In this document: positions 1 to 6,843 of the stretch, piece by piece
Numbering within the stretch: the first letter of the stretch is position 1
Layout: each line of letters begins with the position of its first letter
Origin: an uncultured Lachnospiraceae bacterium
GTDB taxonomy: Bacteria > Bacillota > Clostridia > Lachnospirales > Lachnospiraceae
Length of the DNA stretch: 6,843 nucleotides
Assembly: GCA_937915975.1 (NCBI GenBank)
Contig: CALGGL010000108.1
Coordinates: forward strand, 1-6,843
Reading direction: 5' to 3'
Program-made: the position numbers and the translations under genes
Notes under the pieces: generated by a model
What the model was told of the DNA's origin: nothing
The model's database searches: none
What the model saw: only the letters and a program-made list of their open reading frames with translations

Positions 1-21
1 AACACAAACAACAGGATATGA
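1..21 (+). CDS. Possible 3' tail of upstream gene, expected atpB (subunit a)
   Basis: Frame 1 is open from the window edge and ends at a TGA at 19-21, which forms an ATGA overlap with the atpE start at 18. Only six codons (ending N-T-N-N-R-I) are visible, too few to identify the product. The usual bacterial order a-c-b-delta-alpha-gamma-beta-epsilon puts atpB here, so the identity is inferred from synteny. The same ATGA arrangement occurs at the atpG/atpD junction, which makes a coupled stop/start credible. Confidence 0.35.
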   Translation, partial: NTNNRI

Positions 22-272
22 AATACAATACAGTACAGATAAGAATTTCAAAAAAGGTACCAGTAATTTTAGCGATAATAATCGTGCTTATGACAGTTTT
101 TGTTTTTGCGGCACCAAAGCTTACTCAGGCTAAGGATGATACAAAAACTCAGACAGTAACCGTTGTTTCAACAGACGGGGTAAATACGGGAAAGACAATT
201 ATTTCAAACGAGGCTGATACAGTCGAGGGTGCAAATGATTCGGATGCAGAGGTTGAAGCAGCAGATGCAACC
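18..272 (+). other. Signal peptide-like segment and acidic linker of subunit c
   Basis: This covers residues 1-85 of AtpE. Residues 1-13 are basic (R9, K12, K13), 14-32 are hydrophobic, and 33-38 end in TQA, a reasonable signal peptidase I site. Residues 39-83 hold 11 acidic and 3 basic residues. A segment with N inside and C outside would put the linker outside the membrane, which fits the known outside location of the c N-terminus, so the topology is consistent. Whether it is cleaved or kept as a third membrane helix cannot be decided from sequence; cleavage seems more compatible with a normal ring. Confidence 0.7.
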
Positions 273-491
273 GGCTCAAAGGCTATAGCTGCAGCCATAG
301 CTATAGGTCTTGCTGCTCTTGGTGGTGCGATTGCTATGGGGCTTGCCATATCAAAATCAGCAGAGGGTGTATCACGTCAACCTGAGGCAAGTGGTAAGAT
401 ACAGGGACTTATGATGCTCGGTCTGGTATTTATAGAGACTGTTGTTATATATGCATTGGTTGTAGCGATACTTATAGTATTTGTAATGTAG
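18..491 (+). CDS. atpE: F1Fo ATP synthase subunit c, precursor form with N-terminal extension
   Basis: Membrane rotor-ring subunit that carries the coupling ion. Residues 86-157 are a standard c hairpin: helix 1 is Gly/Ala-rich (about 88-112), the polar loop contains RQPEA (120-124), and helix 2 (about 129-156) carries the ion-binding carboxylate E140 in the motif FIETVVIYAL. The protein is 157 residues, while free bacterial c subunits are usually about 70-90. The extra N-terminus has a basic start, a hydrophobic stretch (about 14-32), a possible signal peptidase site after TQA (36-38), then an acidic Ser/Thr-rich linker (39-85). No ATG, GTG or TTG codon lies just before the hairpin, so the extension is probably translated. 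The ATG overlaps an upstream TGA. AGGA at 13-16 is too close to be an ideal ribosome site, and the frame is open to the window edge, so an earlier start is not excluded. Next to the ion site, T141 and Y145 match sodium-type c subunits, but M107 replaces their usual Gln. Confidence 0.93.
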   Translation: MKYNTVQIRISKKVPVILAIIIVLMTVFVFAAPKLTQAKDDTKTQTVTVVSTDGVNTGKTIISNEADTVEGANDSDAEVEAADATGSKAIAAAIAIGLAALGGAIAMGLAISKSAEGVSRQPEASGKIQGLMMLGLVFIETVVIYALVVAILIVFVM

Positions 492-498
492 CAAAGCG

Positions 499-503
499 AG
501 GTG
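499..503 (+). promoter_or_regulatory. Ribosome binding site of atpF, decides its start
   Basis: AGGTG sits six bases upstream of the ATG at 510. An in-frame GTG at 501 would overlap this site and has no Shine-Dalgarno of its own at good spacing, so ATG 510 is preferred. Confidence 0.75.
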
Positions 504-509
504 TGTAAT

Positions 510-1016
510 ATGGTACTCACAGGATTACCTCTTAATATTGATTTTCAGCAGATATTACTCCATCTTGCTAACTTTGCCATACTTTTCTTCGGCTTATACA
601 TTCTTCTTTATAAGCCGGTTAAGGATTTTATGGATAAGAGACAGGCACATTATAAGAGCCTTGATGATGAGGCCAATGATAAGCTTGCCAGTGCTAAGGA
701 AAAAGAAGAGGAATATCTAAACAAACTTAACAGCGTTGATGAAGAGATAGATAAAAAGAAAAAGGAAGCTTCTGCAGAGCTTGATACCATGCGTGTTGAA
801 AAAGAAAAGGAAGCTAAAGAAAAGGCAGATAAGATTGTTGAGGATGCTCGTTTAGAAGCAGAGAGTGTCCGTACCAATATCATCAACAGCGCAAGTAAAG
901 ATATAACCGATATGGTAAGTCAGGCGGCTGAAAAGATATTTATGAGTGATGATATAGAAAAGGCTTATGATGTTTTCTTGGAGGATGCTGAAAGGAGCGT
1001 AAAGGATGGAGAATAA
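510..1016 (+). CDS. atpF: F1Fo ATP synthase subunit b (peripheral stalk)
   Basis: Forms the membrane-anchored dimeric stator that holds alpha3beta3 against rotation. From ATG 510 the product is 168 residues, normal for bacterial b. A short outside N-terminus is followed by one membrane helix (about 14-34, [19 protein letters not shown]) and the typical [10 protein letters not shown] junction (35-44). A long highly charged Lys/Glu/Asp/Ala-rich coiled coil then fills about 45-150. The C-terminus ([20 protein letters not shown]) resembles the normal end of b, the part that contacts the C-terminal domain of delta. There is no fused delta domain here, unlike the b-delta fusion of mycobacteria, and no separate delta gene follows. 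The gene begins 18 bases after the atpE stop, and its last 11 bases overlap the next gene. Confidence 0.95.
   Translation: MVLTGLPLNIDFQQILLHLANFAILFFGLYILLYKPVKDFMDKRQAHYKSLDDEANDKLASAKEKEEEYLNKLNSVDEEIDKKKKEASAELDTMRVEKEKEAKEKADKIVEDARLEAESVRTNIINSASKDITDMVSQAAEKIFMSDDIEKAYDVFLEDAERSVKDGE
991..997 (+). promoter_or_regulatory. Ribosome binding site of the delta-alpha fusion gene
   Basis: AAAGGAG lies inside the atpF coding end, eight bases before the ATG at 1006, and is among the best Shine-Dalgarno matches in the window. A second GGAG at 1008-1011 lies six bases before an in-frame ATG at 1018. Either start keeps the complete delta-like domain; 1006 is preferred for the stronger site. Confidence 0.7.
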
Positions 1017-2790
1017 AATGCCCGAAAAGCGTAATGCATATCTCTATGCCAAGGCAGCACCCACACAGGAACAAAAGGCAAGATTTGAGAGCTTTCTTAA
1101 GCAGAAATATAATGAGGATATAAGCCTTGAATGGGTAGAAGATAAAGAAATTAGAGGCTTTAAGCTCATTTATGACACGGAAATATTTAACTGGACTCCG
1201 GAGGGAAGATTTGCCCAGTTTAAGGATAAGTTAAATGAGATTTCCATGAGATATGCCAGCAAGTCACAGCCTGACCAGATGATTACCCTGCTTAAAAAGT
1301 CCATTGAAGACTTTGAACTTGAGGCGGTTGCCGAGGAAGAGGGTAAGGTCAAAACCGTAGGTGACGGTATCGTCGTTGTGGAAGGTCTTGACTCGGTTAG
1401 GTATGGCGAGATAGTAGTCTTTGAATCCGGCGTAAAGGGTATGGTTCAGGATTTAAGACGTGGTGAGATAGGAGTTATCCTCTTTGGTGAGGATGATGAG
1501 ATAACAGACGGAAGTCTGGTAAGAAGAACTAAAAAGACTGCCGGTATCGCTGTAGGCGATGGCTTCGTAGGCAGAGTTGTAGATGCGCTCGGTAATCCGA
1601 TCGATGATAAGGGGGACATAGCAGCATCTGATTATCGTGCCCTCGAGACACCTGCACCAAGTATTATAGACAGACAGCCGGTAAATGAACCGATGGATAC
1701 CGGACTTTTATCCATTGATTCCATGTTCCCTATAGGACGAGGACAAAGAGAGTTAATCATAGGTGACAGACAGACGGGAAAAACCACTGTTGCCCTTGAT
1801 ACAATACTTAATCAGAAGGGTAACGGCGTTATATGTATATATGTTGCCATAGGACAAAAGGCGAGTAGTGTCGCACAGCTCGTCGGTACATTAAATAAGC
1901 ATGATGCCATGGGCTATACCATAGTTGTAAATGCATCTGCTTCAGATCCGGCACCGCTTCAGTATATAGCTCCTTATGCAGGTACTGCTTTGGGAGAGTA
2001 TTTTATGGAGCAGGGCAAGGACGTACTTATTGTATATGATGATTTATCAAAGCATGCGATTGCATACAGAGCATTGAGTCTTTTGCTTGAGCGTTCTCCG
2101 GGACGTGAGGCATATCCGGGAGATGTATTTTATCTTCATTCAAGACTTTTGGAGCGTTCTGCACATCTGTCTGCCGAAAAAGGAGGCGGTTCACTTACTG
2201 CGCTTCCGATAGTAGAAACTCAGGCAGGAGATGTTTCGGCATATATTCCGACCAATATTATATCCATAACTGACGGTCAGATATTCCTTGAGAGCGAGCT
2301 TTTCTTCTCGGGACAAAGACCTGCGGTAAATGTCGGACTTTCCGTATCCCGTGTAGGCGGAGCTGCACAGACCAAGGCTATGAAAAAAGCGGCAGGCGGT
2401 GTAAGACTTGACCTTGCACAGTACAGGGAGATGGAGGTATTTACCCAGTTTTCAAGTGACCTCGATGATGCAACCAAAAGACAGCTGGTTTACGGTCAGG
2501 GACTTATGAGACTTTTAAGACAGCCGCAGAGCCATCCGATGAAGCTGCATGAGCAGGTTATAACTCTTGTTTCGGCTACCGCTCATGTTATGCAGGATAT
2601 ACCGCTTGAGAGCATGCTGGATTTTAGAAATAAGCTTTTTGATTATTTCCATTCCAATGCTATGACACTTTGTAATACCATAGATGATACAGGACTCTTA
2701 TCCGATGACGATAAGCAGACTATTATAGATGAGGCAAAGAAGTTCTGTGACGAATACCTTTTTGGTATGGTAAATGAGGACGGTGAGTAG
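1006..2790 (+). CDS. atpA: ATP synthase alpha subunit with fused delta (OSCP) C-terminal domain
   Basis: The protein is 594 residues, against about 500-510 for usual alpha. Canonical alpha starts near residue 87: the N-terminal helix ([16 protein letters not shown], 91-106) leads into [17 protein letters not shown] (113-129). The nucleotide-binding core has Walker A GDRQTGKT (253-260), Walker B-like LIVYDDLS (341-348) and the arginine finger R449 in [12 protein letters not shown], followed by the C-terminal helical domain. Alpha gives the non-catalytic sites and the arginine finger to the catalytic sites on beta. Residues 11-77 match the delta C-terminal domain: helix [17 protein letters not shown], strand [19 protein letters not shown] with the conserved Gly 51, then [10 protein letters not shown], which corresponds to the GRLERL region of delta. 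In my manual alignment with the remembered E. coli delta C-terminus there is essentially one single-residue gap. The delta N-terminal helical bundle is absent. The gene occupies the atpH-atpA position, overlaps atpF by 11 bases and ends two bases before atpG. Confidence 0.95.
   Translation: MENKMPEKRNAYLYAKAAPTQEQKARFESFLKQKYNEDISLEWVEDKEIRGFKLIYDTEIFNWTPEGRFAQFKDKLNEISMRYASKSQPDQMITLLKKSIEDFELEAVAEEEGKVKTVGDGIVVVEGLDSVRYGEIVVFESGVKGMVQDLRRGEIGVILFGEDDEITDGSLVRRTKKTAGIAVGDGFVGRVVDALGNPIDDKGDIAASDYRALETPAPSIIDRQPVNEPMDTGLLSIDSMFPIGRGQRELIIGDRQTGKTTVALDTILNQKGNGVICIYVAIGQKASSVAQLVGTLNKHDAMGYTIVVNASASDPAPLQYIAPYAGTALGEYFMEQGKDVLIVYDDLSKHAIAYRALSLLLERSPGREAYPGDVFYLHSRLLERSAHLSAEKGGGSLTALPIVETQAGDVSAYIPTNIISITDGQIFLESELFFSGQRPAVNVGLSVSRVGGAAQTKAMKKAAGGVRLDLAQYREMEVFTQFSSDLDDATKRQLVYGQGLMRLLRQPQSHPMKLHEQVITLVSATAHVMQDIPLESMLDFRNKLFDYFHSNAMTLCNTIDDTGLLSDDDKQTIIDEAKKFCDEYLFGMVNEDGE
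1030..1239 (+). other. Region encoding the delta/OSCP C-terminal-like domain fused to alpha
   Basis: Codons 9-78 of the fusion. In standard enzymes this small alpha/beta domain of delta binds the C-terminus of subunit b, while the separate N-terminal domain of delta binds the N-terminal helices of alpha. Here the b-binding part is covalently joined to the alpha N-terminus, which would remove the need for the alpha-binding part. The domain assignment comes from a manual motif alignment; the mechanical reading is inference. Confidence 0.8.
2782..2787 (+). promoter_or_regulatory. Ribosome binding site for the TTG start of atpG
   Basis: GGTGAG lies within the last codons of atpA, five bases before the TTG at 2793. 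No in-frame ATG or GTG precedes the conserved gamma N-terminal helix, so TTG is the probable start, with termination-coupled initiation. Confidence 0.6.
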
Positions 2791-2792
2791 GA

Positions 2793-5107
<2,315 letters not shown>

Positions 5108-5180
5108 TTAATCAGTTATATTAAATTCAAAAAAAATCTTATAGAGATTAATAAGCATAAAATTGTAAAGCAGGCTATAA

Positions 5181-5188
5181 AGAGGTGA
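5181..5188 (+). promoter_or_regulatory. Ribosome binding site for the GTG start of atpC
   Basis: AGAGGTGA sits seven bases before the GTG at 5196. The encoded EHTFKARIYEADSPFFEG is a complete epsilon N-terminus, which supports this non-ATG start. The rest of the 5108-5195 gap is very AT-rich; I see no convincing promoter or stable hairpin in it. Confidence 0.75.
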
Positions 5189-5195
5189 TATTTTA

Positions 5196-5609
5196 GTGGA
5201 GCATACATTTAAAGCAAGAATATATGAGGCGGACAGTCCGTTTTTTGAGGGGGAGCTTACTTCGGTAGTAGTCCCTGCGATAGACGGAGAGTATGGCGTA
5301 TTGGCTAACCACAGAAATGTCGTTATAGCTATCGTTCCGGGAAACATGCACTATACTTTGCCGGATGGCACAGTAGAATATGTTATCGTTTCCGAGGGTA
5401 TGATGAGGGTTGAAAATAATGATGTATTAATCCTCATTAATCATGCCGAAAGACCGGATGAGGTAGAGGCAAACCGTGCCAGAGAAAAGGAAGAGGAACT
5501 TATCGAAGCAAGACTTCAAAAGAAAAGTGTCGAAGAATATCTCGAGGCTGAGCTTATGATGCAAAGAACTATGGCAGGTCTTAGAGACGGCGGCCATAGA
5601 GTTGACTAA
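5196..5609 (+). CDS. atpC: F1Fo ATP synthase epsilon subunit
   Basis: Epsilon is part of the rotor foot, binding gamma and the c ring, and in many bacteria it restrains ATP hydrolysis. The product is 137 residues, a normal full length. Residues 1-84 form the beta-sandwich, with GEYGVLANHRNVV (31-43) corresponding to the conserved G-x-x-G-x-x-x-x-H region and LPDGTVEYVIVSEGMMRV (55-72). Residues 88-130 form the two-helix C-terminal domain. The ATP-sensing motif I/L-D-x-x-R-A of some bacilli is only partly kept, as VEANRA (90-95): Arg and Ala remain but Asp is Glu. Regulation by ATP binding is therefore uncertain. This is the last gene of the operon; its stop lies two bases before the large palindrome. 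Confidence 0.95.
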   Translation: MEHTFKARIYEADSPFFEGELTSVVVPAIDGEYGVLANHRNVVIAIVPGNMHYTLPDGTVEYVIVSEGMMRVENNDVLILINHAERPDEVEANRAREKEEELIEARLQKKSVEEYLEAELMMQRTMAGLRDGGHRVD

Positions 5610-5611
5610 AA

Positions 5612-5895
5612 GAGTTATAGGACGTGAGCCTTGTCACATATTATTGATACACAAAATGAAATAGCAAGAGGATAGTTAGAGAACAAACCATCGATTTGCT
5701 AAATCAAAGCGCTCAGGTTTTTGGTGTTTTGCACGAAACCGAAAACTCGCTTCGCTCAAACAGTTCGGTTTCTGAGCAAACACCTGTAAACCATTCGCTT
5801 TTGATTTTACGCAAATCGGGTTAATTATTCTCTAACTATCCTCTTGCTATTCCATTTTATACTTATAATATGACAAGGCTCACGCCCTATGACTC
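5612..5895. repeat. Imperfect palindrome of about 284 bases between convergent genes
   Basis: The two halves are imperfect reverse complements of each other from end to end. The outer arms pair 5612-5636 with 5871-5895 (25 positions, 2 not Watson-Crick). A perfect 24-base arm pairs 5660-5683 with 5828-5851. Further blocks pair 5692-5699 with 5811-5818, 5701-5708 with 5800-5807, and 5723-5729 with 5778-5784, and the tip pairs 5735-5743 with 5764-5772. It starts two bases after the atpC stop and ends one base before the stop of the opposite gene. No gene is visible inside it. Transcribed from either side it would fold into a giant hairpin, so it could limit read-through or protect 3' ends, although there is no clear U-tract as in a classical intrinsic terminator. 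It may instead be a non-autonomous mobile or dispersed repeat (MITE-like). Function is not established. Confidence 0.88.
5735..5772. repeat. Apical hairpin of the large palindrome
   Basis: GAAACCGAA (5735-5743) pairs perfectly with TTCGGTTTC (5764-5772) around a 20-base loop that contains CTCGCTTCGCTC. This is the tip of the long foldback. No poly-U tract follows, so alone it is not a standard intrinsic terminator. Confidence 0.75.
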
Positions 5896-5896
5896 A

Positions 5897-6843
5897 CTAT
5901 AATTCATCGGATAATATAAGCTTATTGCTTTCGATAAGACTTTCAAGTTCGGATTTTGGTACCGGTTTGCTGAAATAGTAGCCTTGGACTCTTTCGCATC
6001 CGATTTCCTTTAAGAATTCAAATTCTGCTTCGGTTTCAACACCCTCGGTGAGAGAGCGTATATTAAGTCTTTTACAAAGATTTATTATTATGTTGATGAT
6101 AGGCTTTGTATTCGCATTTTCTTCAAAGTTGTCAAGGAATAGCATATCAATCTTAAGTACATCAAAGTCAAAATCCTTAAGAACATTAAGGGAAGAGTAA
6201 CCGCTTCCGAAATCATCAAGCCAGATATTAAAGCCTGCCTCACGGAAACGCTGCATGGCATCCTTTAAAAGCTCATGCTCCTTGGAAAGGGCACTTTCGG
6301 TAATTTCTATCTCCAGATATTCTTTTGGGACATTGTATTTTTTGGCGATATCAATAACGTACTCAACCATATCGCATTGATTAAAATCAAGCTGTGAAAA
6401 ATTAAGTGAAATCGGCAAAAGCTTTTTACCGGATTTTTTTGCTTCGTTATAATGTTTATCAATGAATTTTAACAATTCTTTTCGATAATTCTCTTTATAT
6501 TCAATATCAACATACAATCTATCATTTTTAAAGTTATATTCTTTTTGTTTATATAACTCAGAAAATTTTATTGATTTAACATATTTTGGAAGATATTTTG
6601 AAAAATTCTTTATATATAACTCACAAACATATTTCTGATATTTTGCTTCATCAATCTCAATATCATCTTTTGAAAAGTCAATTCCATATTCATCAATGAA
6701 ATATTTGTATGTTTCAGGACTTTCAAACATGGAATCTAACATATTTGTTGAAGATATAATTGTTTCATTAAACCCAGGAAAGAAGGGTAAACTTATTGTA
6801 TATTTTAATGTTTCTTTGAAGTCTTTTGTATGAAATGTTTTCT
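5897..6843 (-). CDS. EAL-domain protein (cyclic-di-GMP phosphodiesterase family), 5' end outside window
   Basis: The C-terminal half is a clear EAL domain. Numbered from the ATG at 6740-6742, it has ISLNFS (N114), EIEITES (E144-S150), LDDFGSGYSSL (D176, D177), LKIDMLF (K197), LTEGVET (E234) and RVQGYYFSKPVP (Q253). These are the metal-, substrate- and catalysis-related positions of cyclic-di-GMP phosphodiesterases. The first motif, E-A-L-x-R, expected some 60 residues before N114, is not recognisable, and residues 1-105 are Lys/Asn/Tyr/Phe-rich with no domain I can name. No GGDEF motif is visible. The ATG at 6742 lacks a Shine-Dalgarno, and the frame stays open to the window edge (upstream residues include KYTISLPFFPGFN), so the protein is probably longer and partial here. 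It converges on the ATP synthase operon with no evident functional link. Phosphodiesterase activity is uncertain without the first motif. Confidence 0.88.
   Translation of the reverse strand, partial: KTFHTKDFKETLKYTISLPFFPGFNETIISSTNMLDSMFESPETYKYFIDEYGIDFSKDDIEIDEAKYQKYVCELYIKNFSKYLPKYVKSIKFSELYKQKEYNFKNDRLYVDIEYKENYRKELLKFIDKHYNEAKKSGKKLLPISLNFSQLDFNQCDMVEYVIDIAKKYNVPKEYLEIEITESALSKEHELLKDAMQRFREAGFNIWLDDFGSGYSSLNVLKDFDFDVLKIDMLFLDNFEENANTKPIINIIINLCKRLNIRSLTEGVETEAEFEFLKEIGCERVQGYYFSKPVPKSELESLIESNKLILSDEL

Noticed and set aside
501..509. GTG at 501 as the atpF start
   Set aside because: It overlaps the AGGTG ribosome binding site that is well placed for the ATG at 510, and the three extra residues add nothing conserved.
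5138..5155. CTTAT/ATAAG inverted repeat between atpD and atpC as a terminator
   Set aside because: Only five AT-rich pairs with no GC stem and no following U-tract; too weak to claim.
5163..5191. TTGTAA and TGATAT as a promoter for atpC
   Set aside because: The -10 candidate overlaps the ribosome binding site and would put the transcript start at or inside the coding region.
5744..5763. CTCGCTTCGCTC in the palindrome loop as a CRISPR-like or iteron repeat
   Set aside because: It occurs once here, with no spaced repeat units; it is simply the loop of the foldback.

Overview
The window carries most of an F-type (F1Fo) ATP synthase operon on the + strand. The order is c (atpE), b (atpF), alpha (atpA), gamma (atpG), beta (atpD), epsilon (atpC). 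It is followed by a convergent EAL-domain (cyclic-di-GMP type) gene on the - strand that runs off the right edge. Moderate GC in the operon, strong AGGAG/AGGTG ribosome binding sites, tight gene packing and the protein style suggest an anaerobic Firmicute, probably a Lachnospiraceae-like Clostridium relative. That placement is inference from style only.

Layout: bases 1-21 look like the tail of an upstream gene (expected to be atpB, subunit a) whose TGA overlaps the atpE ATG. atpE through atpD (18-5107) are packed with short gaps or overlaps. After an 88-base AT-rich gap comes atpC (GTG start, 5196-5609). The space between the atpC stop and the convergent EAL gene stop is almost entirely filled by one imperfect palindrome of about 284 bases (5612-5895). 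The EAL gene (5897-6843) has no convincing start inside the window.

The operon is unusual at the top of F1 and in the rotor. There is no standalone delta gene (atpH) between atpF and atpA. Instead the alpha polypeptide starts with about 80 extra residues that align almost without gaps to the C-terminal (b-binding) domain of delta/OSCP. The alpha-binding N-terminal domain of delta is not encoded anywhere in the window. Gamma has a basic C-terminal tail beyond the usual end. Subunit c is made as a precursor with a signal peptide-like segment and an acidic linker of about 45 residues before the normal two-helix hairpin, and its ion site mixes sodium-type and non-sodium-type residues. The catalytic residues of alpha and beta are intact, so I infer a working enzyme with a remodelled peripheral-stalk attachment: delta's stalk-binding half would be covalently part of alpha instead of a separate linker subunit.
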